Assembly: GCA_017450485.1 (NCBI GenBank)
Contig: JAFSTN010000015.1
Coordinates: 1-64,000 of the forward strand
Source of the DNA: Lachnospiraceae bacterium
GTDB taxonomy: Bacteria; Bacillota; Clostridia; Lachnospirales; Lachnospiraceae
Direction: 5' to 3'
DNA length: 64,000 nt
The notes under the pieces are model-generated. The model saw only the letters and a list, made by a program, of their open reading frames with translations. It did no database searches and had not been told where the DNA came from. The position numbers and the translations under genes were made by a program. Positions 46,439 through 55,745 of the stretch are shown piece by piece; positions within the stretch are counted from its first letter, which is position 1; each line of letters starts with the position of its first letter.

Positions 46439-47608
46439 TTACTTTTTCTTCTTATTGGACATTACGTCAAATATGATAGCCAACAGGAGAACGAGTCCCT
46501 TGACAACCTTCTGGTAGTTGGCATCTGTACCCATGATACTCATGCCCTGGTTGATAACACCCATGAGCACGGCACCTATGATGACACCGAAGATATTACC
46601 TTCACCGCCGTATGCGCTCGCACCGCCGATGAAGCAGGCAGCGATGGCGTCCATCTCATAGCCCTGGCCGAATGTGGGCTGTGCCTGTGTAGCTCTCGCT
46701 ACTGTAAGGATACCGCCCAGACCTGCCATCAGGCCCATATTGATATATGCAAAGAAGTATACCTTACGTGAGTCGATACCGGACAGGACCGTTGCTTTCT
46801 CATTACCGCCGACAGCGTAGAGATAACGTCCCATAGTGGTCTTGGTAGTGATATATGAGTATATCAGCAGGACCAGTGCGATCCATATCAGAGATGTGGG
46901 GATACCCTTGTAGTTAGCCAGCTTATAGAACAGCCATATTACTACGGCACAGATGATCACTGTCTTAACTATTACGGAAGGAAGCGCCTCAACCTCATAT
47001 CCGTTAGCTTTTGCACTGATGCGGTTACGCAGGATCACGATAACATAGATCGCTGATATCGCAATGCCTATGACCATACATGTGGTATTGAAGTTTGCAC
47101 TGCCCATAAAATCGGGGATGTAGCAATCGGCACCTCCACCGAATACGTTGAGGAATGTGGTGTTTCTGATACCCACAACGTAACCCTGCAGGAGCACGTT
47201 GGAAAGACCTCTGAATGCATACATGCCGGACAGCGTTGCTATGAACGGCGGAACCTTGAAGTATGCGATCCAGAATCCCTGCCATACACCTATGATCGTA
47301 CCGCATAACAGCATGGCGATAACAGCTACCCATACGTTCATTTCGCGGTCCATCATGACTGCACCGAGACCTCCGGCGAAGCATACTACCGAGCCGCAGG
47401 CCAGATCGATGTTACCACCGGTCAGGATACACAGCAGCATACCTGCCGCCAGCACGAACACATATGCGTTCTGAGAGATCAGGTTGTTGATATTCTGTGC
47501 AAAAAGAATCTTACCCTCTGTAGTGAAATAGAAGAATATGATCACCAGTACAAGGGCGATAACCATGGTGTATTTTTTAAGTACATCTGTAAGTTTTATA
47601 CCTTTCAT
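46439..47608 (-). CDS. mmsB: monosaccharide ABC transporter permease (first copy)
   Basis: 389 residues, about ten membrane helices. Same family: MLLCILTGGNIDLACGSVVC, FKVPPFIATLSGMYAFRGLS, GRYLYAVGGNEKATVLSGID, CFIGGASAYGGEGNIFGVI. One base after the ATPase gene, so co-translated. Sugar specificity cannot be read from sequence; the MmsAB/ChvE-GguAB group handles several monosaccharides such as galactose, arabinose, xylose and glucose. Confidence 0.93.
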   Translation of the reverse strand: MKGIKLTDVLKKYTMVIALVLVIIFFYFTTEGKILFAQNINNLISQNAYVFVLAAGMLLCILTGGNIDLACGSVVCFAGGLGAVMMDREMNVWVAVIAMLLCGTIIGVWQGFWIAYFKVPPFIATLSGMYAFRGLSNVLLQGYVVGIRNTTFLNVFGGGADCYIPDFMGSANFNTTCMVIGIAISAIYVIVILRNRISAKANGYEVEALPSVIVKTVIICAVVIWLFYKLANYKGIPTSLIWIALVLLIYSYITTKTTMGRYLYAVGGNEKATVLSGIDSRKVYFFAYINMGLMAGLGGILTVARATQAQPTFGQGYEMDAIAACFIGGASAYGGEGNIFGVIIGAVLMGVINQGMSIMGTDANYQKVVKGLVLLLAIIFDVMSNKKKK

Positions 47609-47609
47609 A

Positions 47610-49148
47610 TCACTCGCCCTTTCCTGACTGTATGATACAAGCCATAATATTTTCCTGAGTTGCCTCGGATGCCCTCATCTCACCCATGAACTTACCTTCG
47701 TTCATGATATAGATCCTGTCGCTCATGCCGATGACCTCGGGAAGCTCGGAGGATATCATGATGACTGATTTGCCCATAGCTACGAGATCATTGATGATGC
47801 AGTAGATCTCATACTTGGCGCCCACGTCGATTCCTCTGGTGGGTTCATCCAGGATCAGTATGTCGGGATCAGTGAACATCCACTTTGCCAACAGAACCTT
47901 CTGCTGGTTACCACCTGAGAGGTTGCCTACATTCTGCTCTACGGAAGGAGTTTTGGTCTTAAGCTTTTCTTTGTACTCAACGGCTATCTGATACTCTTTA
48001 TCCATATCTATGACGCCGTGCGAACTTACTCCGGTCAGATTAGCCAGAGAAGTGTTGACTCTGATGGGATTGGACAGCACCAGGCCGTTTCCTTTACGAT
48101 CCTCTGTCACATATGCGATCTTGGCATTGATAGCTTCTCTGGGGTTCTTGAGAGTCACTTCTTTGCCGCCGACCTTAAGTGTTCCCTGTATATCATAGCC
48201 GTATGAACGACCGAATATACTCATGGCAAGCTCGGTACGACCGGCTCCCATCAGTCCGTAGATACCTACAACCTCACCCTTGCGAACGTTAAGGCTGACA
48301 TTATCTACAACCTTACGCTCCGTATATACGGGATGATATACGGTCCAGTTATCCACTTCCATATTGATATCGCCGATGGTCACATTTTCTCTCTTCGGGA
48401 ATCGGTCTGTGATCTCACGACCTACCATACCCTTGATGATCCTGGCCTCGTCGATCTCCGTTGTATGTTTATCCAAGGTCTCGATGGTCGCGCCATCACG
48501 CACTACGGTGATCTTGTCTGCAACGTACACAACCTCGTTGAGCTTATGTGTGATGATGATCATCGTCATGCCCTGCTTCTTGAACTCAAGCATGAGATCA
48601 AGCAGCGCCTTGGAATCGGTTTCGTTAAGTGATGATGTGGGTTCGTCCAGGATAAGGAGCTTCGCATTCTTGGCGAGTGCCTTCGCGATCTCGACCAGCT
48701 GCTGCTTACCTGTACCGATGTCCTTGATCAGGACATGTGAGGACTCTGACAGTCCTACCATCTTCAGATATTTGTCTGCTTCTTTATAGGTTTCGTTCCA
48801 GTTGATCGCATTCTTTTTGCCGCGCTCATTACCCAGGAACATGTTCTCGCCTATAGACATCTGAGGAACCAGTGCCAGCTCCTGATGTATGATTACGATT
48901 CCCTTTTTCTCGGAATCTTTAATGGTCTGGAATTGACATACCTCGCCATTATAGATGATATCTCCCTCGTATGTTCCGTAAGGATAGATACCGCTCAAAA
49001 CATTCATCAGTGTCGACTTTCCCGCTCCGTTCTCACCGACCAGAGCATGGATTTCGCCCTCTTCAACCTGGAAATTCACGTTGTCGAGAGCCTTAACACC
49101 GGGGAATGTTTTGGTTATGTTCTTCATTTCCAATAAAACGTTAGCCAA
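47610..49148 (-). CDS. mmsA: monosaccharide ABC transporter ATPase with two nucleotide domains
   Basis: 512 residues. The first half has Walker [17 protein letters not shown] and Walker [14 protein letters not shown], with [16 protein letters not shown] in the signature position. The second has [28 protein letters not shown] and [16 protein letters not shown]. The insert [16 protein letters not shown] after the first loop is typical of the MmsA/GguA subgroup. Energises sugar uptake with the two permeases. Confidence 0.96.
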   Translation of the reverse strand: MANVLLEMKNITKTFPGVKALDNVNFQVEEGEIHALVGENGAGKSTLMNVLSGIYPYGTYEGDIIYNGEVCQFQTIKDSEKKGIVIIHQELALVPQMSIGENMFLGNERGKKNAINWNETYKEADKYLKMVGLSESSHVLIKDIGTGKQQLVEIAKALAKNAKLLILDEPTSSLNETDSKALLDLMLEFKKQGMTMIIITHKLNEVVYVADKITVVRDGATIETLDKHTTEIDEARIIKGMVGREITDRFPKRENVTIGDINMEVDNWTVYHPVYTERKVVDNVSLNVRKGEVVGIYGLMGAGRTELAMSIFGRSYGYDIQGTLKVGGKEVTLKNPREAINAKIAYVTEDRKGNGLVLSNPIRVNTSLANLTGVSSHGVIDMDKEYQIAVEYKEKLKTKTPSVEQNVGNLSGGNQQKVLLAKWMFTDPDILILDEPTRGIDVGAKYEIYCIINDLVAMGKSVIMISSELPEVIGMSDRIYIMNEGKFMGEMRASEATQENIMACIIQSGKGE

Positions 49149-49182
49149 AAGAACCCCTCCTATCTGTATATCCCTTAGTGCA

Positions 49183-49208
49183 AGCAGGCGGGTATAAACC
49201 CGCCTGCT
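49183..49208 (-). promoter_or_regulatory. intercistronic hairpin between the binding-protein and ATPase genes
   Basis: Perfect 11-bp GC-rich stem AGCAGGCGGGT / ACCCGCCTGCT with a four-base loop and no T-run. Such hairpins after binding-protein genes stabilise the upstream mRNA and lower expression of the transporter genes. Confidence 0.65.
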
Positions 49209-49230
49209 CCATTACACTTCTTAAGCTTAA

Positions 49231-50334
49231 TTACTTAAGCTGATCCTCTGTGTAGTAACCGGAATCGATCAGGATCTCTTTGTAGTTGTTAGCATCTGCG
49301 AATACAGGATCGCAAAGGAATGAAGGAACAACCTTAACACCATTATCATATGTAGTGGTATCGTTAACATCTACAGTCTGACCATTCAGGATCTGACCAA
49401 CCATCTTTACAACCTGGCTTGCCAGAGTACGTGTATCCTTGAATACTGACATTGACTGCTTGCCGGCGATCATGTTCTTTGTATTCTCGATATCGCAGTC
49501 CTGACCGGTGATGATAGGATATTTGCCGGTGTAGTTTGCTGCAAGAGCGGTCTCAACACCGAGAGCGGTGGAGTCGTTTGAGCAAAGCCATACATCAAGC
49601 TGAGTTCCGTCTGCATAGTAAGATGAAAGGATATCCTCTGCTCTCTTCTGTGCTACGTCAGAACCCCAGGTAGGAGTTGCAACTTCTTCAAATGTCTTCT
49701 GGCCTGAAACAACGTTTAACTTGCCTGATTCGATGTAAGGCTTAAGAACGTCGTAAGCACCGTTGAAGAAGAAACCTGCGTTGTTGTCACCGGGATCACC
49801 TGCTGTGAACTCGATATTGAAAGGACCTGCAGCGTTGTCCAGATCAAGAGTATCCTTTACATATGTACCCTGAACTGTACCAACCTTGTAGTTATCGAAT
49901 GTTGCATAGTAGCTGACTGCATCATGGTTCATGATCAGACGGTCATAAGCGATAACGGGGATGTTGGCTTCCTTAGCCATGTCAAGAGCCTCACCGAGTG
50001 AAGAACCTTCGATAGCTGCGATAACTACTACCGAGCATCCGCTGGAGATCATGTTCTCAACCTGAGAAACCTGAGTCTGTACATCGTTTGAAGCGTACTG
50101 AAGGTCAACGTCGAAACCTGCTGCCTTAAGTTCTGCTTCCATGTTAGCGCCGTCCTGGTTCCATCTCTGAAGATCCTTGGTAGGCATTGAAACACCAACC
50201 TTTGCGCCTGCTGCTGATCCGGTTGCTGCTGCGCCATCGCTTGAAGCTGCAGGAGCTGCTGCTCCGCCGCAACCTGCGAGAAGAGTTACAACCATTGCAC
50301 TTGAAAGAAGTGCTGCCAAAATTCTTTTCTTCAT
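49231..50334 (-). CDS. monosaccharide-binding lipoprotein of the ABC transporter (ChvE-like)
   Basis: 367 residues. Lipoprotein signal with lipobox LLAGC (Cys22), a short Ala/Gly linker, then a periplasmic-binding type I sugar fold: GVSMPTKDLQRWNQDGANM, VIAAIEGSSLGEALDMAKE, IPVIAYDRLIMNHDAVSYY, and ITGQDCDIENTKNMIAG. AAAGGGAGG precedes the ATG. First gene of the transporter part, after a strong terminator, so it should have its own promoter, perhaps activated by the response regulator at 51607. Confidence 0.95.
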   Translation of the reverse strand: MKKRILAALLSSAMVVTLLAGCGGAAAPAASSDGAAATGSAAGAKVGVSMPTKDLQRWNQDGANMEAELKAAGFDVDLQYASNDVQTQVSQVENMISSGCSVVVIAAIEGSSLGEALDMAKEANIPVIAYDRLIMNHDAVSYYATFDNYKVGTVQGTYVKDTLDLDNAAGPFNIEFTAGDPGDNNAGFFFNGAYDVLKPYIESGKLNVVSGQKTFEEVATPTWGSDVAQKRAEDILSSYYADGTQLDVWLCSNDSTALGVETALAANYTGKYPIITGQDCDIENTKNMIAGKQSMSVFKDTRTLASQVVKMVGQILNGQTVDVNDTTTYDNGVKVVPSFLCDPVFADANNYKEILIDSGYYTEDQLK

Positions 50335-50393
50335 TTGGAATTCCTCCCTTTCTTATTTGAGACGGACACTATGTCCATCCCCTCGACGATACC

Positions 50394-50452
50394 AATATAT
50401 CACGAAGTAAATAGGACAAACTTGTCACCTTCTGCATATTTTGGTCAGGACA
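50394..50452 (-). promoter_or_regulatory. possible promoter and activator sites of the sugar transporter
   Basis: An extended -10 TGATATATT (core TATATT at 50394-50399, minus strand) has no good -35. TGTCCT occurs twice upstream (50413-50418 and 50447-50452, 34 bases apart), as could be expected for an AraC-type activator. Weak evidence. Confidence 0.35.
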
Positions 50453-50470
50453 CCCCGGGAAGTGAGGGCA

Positions 50471-50521
50471 GAAAAATAGCACAAAATTGTTATACCTATA
50501 TCTAGCGACAATTTTGTGCTA
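50471..50521 (-). terminator. terminator separating the sensor genes from the transporter genes
   Basis: Perfect 14-bp inverted repeat TAGCACAAAATTGT / ACAATTTTGTGCTA (50477-50521, 17-base loop) followed by TTTTTCTG on the minus strand, just past the stop of the sugar-binding lipoprotein. Confidence 0.8.
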
Positions 50522-50533
50522 GTCATACTATAT

Positions 50534-51601
50534 TTAGTGGTCGACGTTCAGATATACTTCACTTCTTTGATGAAATGTGCCTATTATGACCTCATCCATA
50601 TTCTTTGCGGTCACTTCTATAGGCTCAAGTTTCTCATAAGGGATCATATATATTCCGTCGGAAATGGTATCCTCGGGAACTATTCGGCCCTGGGCAACCA
50701 TCTCAACCGTCAGCTCCGCAGCACGCTGTGCCAGCTTTTCAACCGGCTTATACACCGTCATATACTGTGTACCTTCTACTATTCTCTGGCAGGCATCCAG
50801 ATCGGCATCCTGTCCCGTCACGATACAAGTTCCCGCCAGCTTATGCTCGGACAGCGCCTTTATCGTCTGTCCGGCGATCGAATCATTTCCGCACATGATC
50901 GCATCCGGTGCCGCCCCATCATGGTCTGCCAGATATCTGTTCATGTAATCAAAAGCATATTCGGGACGCCAGCCGTTACAGTAATACGTATCCTCGACAG
51001 TGATACGCCCGGGGCGGAGTCTTTTCTCGAATCCCTCGATCACAGCCGGAACATTGGTATCTGTCAGAGGTCCGTTGATCATTACGATATTACCCTCTTT
51101 ACCTATCTGGGATATGATCGAACCGGCCATCAGATCTCCGACTTTCTGATTGTCAAAGGATATATACAGATCGGTATTGGCATCGCTCACAAGCCGGTCA
51201 TAGGATATCACCTTGATCCCGGCCCTGTGTGCCTTCGCTATCACATTGGCGAGCGCCGTACAGTCAACGGCGACCACGACTATGGCATCCACTTTCTTAT
51301 CTATGAAATATTCGATCTGGGATATCTGTGCCTCGACATCACCGTTTGCATTCTGGACATTTACTTCCGCGCCGAGCTCATGTGCCCTGGCAACAAATAC
51401 ATCCCTGTCCCGCTCCCATCTCTCGATGATAAATGAGTCAAAGGTGAATCCGATCTCTATGGTTCCGTCGTCTTCTTCCGGCTGTATCTGCGTTTCGGTA
51501 TTTCCGCATGATGCGAAAGTACATATGATGACCGCACATAAGAACAGGCTCATCACTTTTTGTATTTTCTTTTTCCGTAAAGATAAACAATGCAAAAGCA
51601 T
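50534..51601 (-). CDS. sugar-binding lipoprotein, sensor-associated
   Basis: 355 residues. Lipobox TFASC (Cys32), then a type I sugar-binding fold: GFTFDSFIIERWERDRDVFV, VVAVDCTALANVIAKAHRAG, ISYDRLVSDANTDLYISFDN, VTGQDADLDACQRIVEG. It resembles the transporter's binding protein at 49231 but is encoded with the two-component system (five bases after the regulator gene), so it may deliver sugar signals to the kinase or supply the transporter. Confidence 0.92.
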   Translation of the reverse strand: MLLHCLSLRKKKIQKVMSLFLCAVIICTFASCGNTETQIQPEEDDGTIEIGFTFDSFIIERWERDRDVFVARAHELGAEVNVQNANGDVEAQISQIEYFIDKKVDAIVVVAVDCTALANVIAKAHRAGIKVISYDRLVSDANTDLYISFDNQKVGDLMAGSIISQIGKEGNIVMINGPLTDTNVPAVIEGFEKRLRPGRITVEDTYYCNGWRPEYAFDYMNRYLADHDGAAPDAIMCGNDSIAGQTIKALSEHKLAGTCIVTGQDADLDACQRIVEGTQYMTVYKPVEKLAQRAAELTVEMVAQGRIVPEDTISDGIYMIPYEKLEPIEVTAKNMDEVIIGTFHQRSEVYLNVDH

Positions 51602-51606
51602 ATCTT

Positions 51607-53205
51607 CTATCCCTTCAAGGTTTCTCTGTATTCAGTCGGAGGTACCCCGACAACTTTCTTGAATATACGGCTGAAGTAATTCGGATCTCCGTATCCGACC
51701 TCACTGCATATCTCTTTCATGGACTTATCCGGATCCTTCAGCATCTCCTTGGCCTTATCGATGCGCACACGCGTCAGGAATTCGACGAAGTTCTCTCCGG
51801 TTTTCTCTTTAAACAGCTTACTGAAATAATACGGGCTCAGATTCATGTTACGTGAGATGTCATCAAGCGAAACATCCTTGCTGTAATTCTCATCGATGTA
51901 TCTCCGTGCGTTGTCCACTATGTCATTGGACTTCTCACCGCGCTTGACGATCACGTTATGGCAGGCCTCGGCCATCTTATCCATATACCACTTACGTATC
52001 TCCTCAAGTCCGGCTGCATCCATTATCTGAGGCAGATAGTCTTCTCTGGCTTCAAAACGGTACGTCATGCCACCGCTTAAGTATGCCTCCGATTCGGCTC
52101 GCATAACGAACTCCAGACACTTGAGCCGGATATTATTGATATCTCCGGTACAGGTCTTATGCATCCATTCAAAGAAGTCCGCACATGACTGCATGCACTC
52201 ATTTACATGTCCGTCATGCAGTTCCTCGAACAGTTTTTTCTCAAGTGCTATCGGATAATCATCCGCATAATCACACCCGATCTGCAGGTCATCCACATGC
52301 CCGACACGGCCTGTCGAATTGATGAGCGCCTTGATCGCATCCTGATATGATTCCATTGCATCTATAAAAGGTACGATATCACCGATCCCGATACGGAAGC
52401 TGATCCCGGTCTCCTTATTGAGTCTCGTACTCAGCGCTCTGCATACATCGATCAGTTCAACTCTCTCATTATAGTCCATGGTCTGTGAATCGGTCGGTAC
52501 ACAGACGGGGATCTTGTTGGACATGATATTTCCCACGAAGCAGGGGAAGCTTTCCTTGATGATCTCGCAGATCGTATGGTAACTCTCCACGGATTTGATA
52601 CTCACACCGACGGCATTGGTCATATAATTGCCTTCCTGAGTATCACCGAATACGAAAGCCATCATATAACAATTGGACGTATGTATATCAAGCAGTTCCT
52701 TATATCTGTTGATATCCTCTTCGAAATACTCTCTGAACATGATGGAATAAATAAATCCGCTCTCTATGACCGGAATGACGTTTTCCATCTTTTCCTTAAT
52801 GATCAGATCGTTGCGGTGCTGCTCACGCTTTAAGTCTATCTGTCTGGTGGCACGCTCCAGGACTTCACATATCCCCTGCTTGTTAAAGGGCTTGTTGATA
52901 TATTCGAGAACACCGAGCGAGATCGCTTCCTTTGCATACATAAAGCGGTCATAAGCGCTGACCACAATAAAGATGATCGAAGGATTGTTCTTTTTGATCT
53001 CACGCATGGCCTCTATGCCGTTGATGCCCGGCATCTGTATATCCATAAAAGCTATGTCCGGTCTGAAGCGCTCCGCGAGCTCTATGACCGACCGCCCGGT
53101 CTTGGCCGTCTCTATCTCATATTCTCCCGGATATTCCGATTCTATGATGAACTTCAGTGAATCGATCACTATGCCTTCATCATCAGCCAGCATTATCCTG
53201 TACAT
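51607..53205 (-). CDS. AraC-type response regulator (YesN family)
   Basis: 532 residues. Receiver domain with the phospho-acceptor Asp55 in DIAFMDIQMPG and Lys in EYINKPF; a long middle region of about 290 residues; then two helix-turn-helix motifs of the AraC domain (DVSLDDISRNMNLSPYYFSK, KEICSEVGYGDPNYFSRIFK). Paired with the kinase at 53216 and likely activator of the sugar transporter. Confidence 0.95.
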   Translation of the reverse strand: MYRIMLADDEGIVIDSLKFIIESEYPGEYEIETAKTGRSVIELAERFRPDIAFMDIQMPGINGIEAMREIKKNNPSIIFIVVSAYDRFMYAKEAISLGVLEYINKPFNKQGICEVLERATRQIDLKREQHRNDLIIKEKMENVIPVIESGFIYSIMFREYFEEDINRYKELLDIHTSNCYMMAFVFGDTQEGNYMTNAVGVSIKSVESYHTICEIIKESFPCFVGNIMSNKIPVCVPTDSQTMDYNERVELIDVCRALSTRLNKETGISFRIGIGDIVPFIDAMESYQDAIKALINSTGRVGHVDDLQIGCDYADDYPIALEKKLFEELHDGHVNECMQSCADFFEWMHKTCTGDINNIRLKCLEFVMRAESEAYLSGGMTYRFEAREDYLPQIMDAAGLEEIRKWYMDKMAEACHNVIVKRGEKSNDIVDNARRYIDENYSKDVSLDDISRNMNLSPYYFSKLFKEKTGENFVEFLTRVRIDKAKEMLKDPDKSMKEICSEVGYGDPNYFSRIFKKVVGVPPTEYRETLKG

Positions 53206-53215
53206 ACTATCCCCT

Positions 53216-54724
53216 TTACTGTTCCGCCGCCGGTATCCGGATGATAACTTCCGTACCGGTGTCTTCGCCGTCGCTCTTTATGCTAAGCAGATCCGATTTC
53301 CCGAAATAGAGTTCCAGTCTGCCGCATACATTGCCTATACCTATGCCGTTTGAATTGCTTCCCACTCCCGAGGCAACCGCATCGGGATCATAACTCCCGT
53401 CCAGAACCTCCCTGATACGTTCCGGTGTCATGCCCTTTCCATTATCCCATACCGACAGTTCATAATGGTCTCCGGCCCTGATACAGGACACCTCTATGAT
53501 CTTCTCACGGTCTATATCACGGATCCCATAGTTTACCGCATTCTCGACTATGGGCTGCAGGATCATGCTGGGCACCTTTACACCATCCAGAGATTCATCG
53601 ACATTTTTATGATAATGGATCTCCCCTGAGAAGCGCACATTTAATATGTATATATAGTTGTCCACAAGCCTGAGCTCGTCGCCTATGGTGGTATCCTCAT
53701 CCGGCTTGCGGATATTATATCGGAAAAAGCTGGCCATGTTATCTATAAATACCGTAGTCTTCTCGGCTCCCTCCAGCATGGCAAGCTGTGCCCCGGCATT
53801 CAGTGTGTTGAATAGAAAATGCGGGTTGATCTGTGCCTGCAGATACTTAAGCTGCGCATCCTTGATCTGTGTTTCCATTTTAAGCTCGCGTTCCTTCAGA
53901 GCGCTCTCGTTACGTATGGATTCTCCGAGTTTCACCACATATTCTTTGATGGACGTCAGCATCTGTGCAAAAGTGCCCGAAAGGATACCTATCTCATCAC
54001 CGCTCTCAACCGGCTCAAGCTCCACATCAAAATCACCCTCCGACACCTGCTTCGCAGCATCGGAGAGATCTCTGAGGGGACGAATGATGTTACCGGTGAC
54101 AACCGATACCAATGCGATGGTAATGACTGATGTCAACAGGAGAATGACTGCGTTGGCGGTCTCTATATAAGTCAAGGAGGTCAGTAGTATATTATAATCA
54201 CGGTTATTCGCCTTGAACCTGGCATTGTTCAGACTGTATACGAATGTCTCCACGACATTGTATTTCTCGCATGCGGTCTCGTAATACTCACTGTATTTCT
54301 CTACGTCCCTACCTCGCTTGGCATTGATTGTATCCTCTACTATATCCAGATAGCTGGTAGACAGATTATATATGTTCTTTTCAGCCATGAGCATATCATC
54401 ATCCACAGTTTTCGTATTGAGAGTATCCAACGAATTGCGGTATGACTGGTTGGCACGATAATACTTATCCAGAGAATCTGAACTCTTGGTGTCCAGATAC
54501 TCCGTCATGGAGCTGTGCACATCGCCCATGGAAGCCAGCAGCTCATCAAGATTCAGGTTGCTGACGTAGATGCGTTCCAGATTGCCCATCATGGTGTTGA
54601 TATTGATGAACATGACGATATTCACACCCATGATGAATACCAGGGCGATAAAGAAAATGAAGATCAGCTTCGACTGTATGCTTCTGTTATTCCAATTGAT
54701 CAGCTTACTCGGTTTCTTCATCAT
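53216..54724 (-). CDS. sensor histidine kinase (YesM family)
   Basis: 502 residues from ATG 54724, within the end of the upstream binding-protein gene (about 20-base overlap); a longer frame to 54748 is unlikely. Two membrane helices flank an extracellular helical sensor (about 35-185); HAMP follows (RPLRDLSDAAKQVSEGDFDV). The His_kinase motif QINPHFLFNTLNAGAQ carries the phospho-His. The ATP site shows QPIVENAVNYGI, WDNGKGMTPERI and NGIGIGNVCGRL. The overlap with a membrane-anchored sugar-binding protein suggests they act as one sensor. Confidence 0.95.
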   Translation of the reverse strand: MMKKPSKLINWNNRSIQSKLIFIFFIALVFIMGVNIVMFININTMMGNLERIYVSNLNLDELLASMGDVHSSMTEYLDTKSSDSLDKYYRANQSYRNSLDTLNTKTVDDDMLMAEKNIYNLSTSYLDIVEDTINAKRGRDVEKYSEYYETACEKYNVVETFVYSLNNARFKANNRDYNILLTSLTYIETANAVILLLTSVITIALVSVVTGNIIRPLRDLSDAAKQVSEGDFDVELEPVESGDEIGILSGTFAQMLTSIKEYVVKLGESIRNESALKERELKMETQIKDAQLKYLQAQINPHFLFNTLNAGAQLAMLEGAEKTTVFIDNMASFFRYNIRKPDEDTTIGDELRLVDNYIYILNVRFSGEIHYHKNVDESLDGVKVPSMILQPIVENAVNYGIRDIDREKIIEVSCIRAGDHYELSVWDNGKGMTPERIREVLDGSYDPDAVASGVGSNSNGIGIGNVCGRLELYFGKSDLLSIKSDGEDTGTEVIIRIPAAEQ

Positions 54725-55724
54725 CACTGCTGAGCAGCTCCTCGGCATGAGCTGCCAGGATAACCTCCGTATCCTGCGCTATATAGGTCGTTACGTATCC
54801 GGTATCGATATACTCATTCAATGCCTCCACCGCGGAAGTGCCTATTCTCGCGGCATCAACCGACACCGTTGCTTCGAGCAGATTCTTGCTGACTGCTTCC
54901 AGGATTTCTTTTGAATCATCGAACCCATACAGCGCTACACTTCCCGCTTTGTTATAATCAACGGCTGCCTGGAAAAGACATCGCGTGTATACCGAATTGA
55001 TCGCTACCATTGCATCGGGTAGAGAACCGTTGATAAAGATATCCCTGATATCCTCCTCTGCGGTGAATGTTGTCTCGTTGTTGACATACACACCTTCGAT
55101 ATTGCATATGTCGGCTACTCCATGCTCTGCAAACTCATCATACATGCCGGAGATCACCAGATTCGCGCCACCGGCATTCTCGTTGTCCATGACCACATAT
55201 ACCGTGATCCCGTCACTCACGTCACTCTTAAGTATCTCCTCGCCGTACTGACGGCCCACGGTATAATTACTGAAACCGACGAAACACACCCGATCCGATT
55301 CTGCGCAGTCATCCAATGCGGTGACCACAGGAACGCCCTGGGAAGTCGCATATGCTATCGCTTCATTCATCTCCTCATCCGGCTCACCGTCAACTATGAT
55401 CCCGTCCACCGAAGCGTCAACCGCGATCCTGATAAGCTCATCACGATCATAATCAACCGTCAGCTGCGAGCCGAAATCTTCGACATATACTCCCAGTTCC
55501 TCGCCGCGCATACGTGCTCCGTCGTATATGTGCGCCCACAGATTTTCATCGGCGCCCTTGTGAATAAAAGCATAATGCCGGGCATAGGATCTCTGGCCCG
55601 TCCCTCCCGGTCCTCCCGCTCCGTTCATGAGTGCCTTGAGCAGCACGATACTGCCGACCGTGAGCAGAACGATCAGGATCAGAAACACCGATATCAACTT
55701 AAGCGTCATGTCCTTTTTCTTCAT
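54705..55724 (-). CDS. membrane-anchored sugar-binding protein of the sensor system
   Basis: 339 residues. An uncleaved-looking N-terminal helix (about 9-31, LISVFLILIVLLTVGSIVLL) anchors a type I periplasmic-binding fold: FIHKGADENLWAHIYDGARM, GIIVDGEPDEEMNEAIAYAT, VGFSNYTVGRQYGEEIL, YGFDDSKEILEAV. It has no ABC partner of its own and overlaps the kinase gene, the arrangement of sensor-type binding proteins that touch a YesM-like kinase. Confidence 0.9.
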   Translation of the reverse strand: MKKKDMTLKLISVFLILIVLLTVGSIVLLKALMNGAGGPGGTGQRSYARHYAFIHKGADENLWAHIYDGARMRGEELGVYVEDFGSQLTVDYDRDELIRIAVDASVDGIIVDGEPDEEMNEAIAYATSQGVPVVTALDDCAESDRVCFVGFSNYTVGRQYGEEILKSDVSDGITVYVVMDNENAGGANLVISGMYDEFAEHGVADICNIEGVYVNNETTFTAEEDIRDIFINGSLPDAMVAINSVYTRCLFQAAVDYNKAGSVALYGFDDSKEILEAVSKNLLEATVSVDAARIGTSAVEALNEYIDTGYVTTYIAQDTEVILAAHAEELLSSDDEETE

Positions 55725-55745
55725 AAATCAAACAGACCGGTATGA

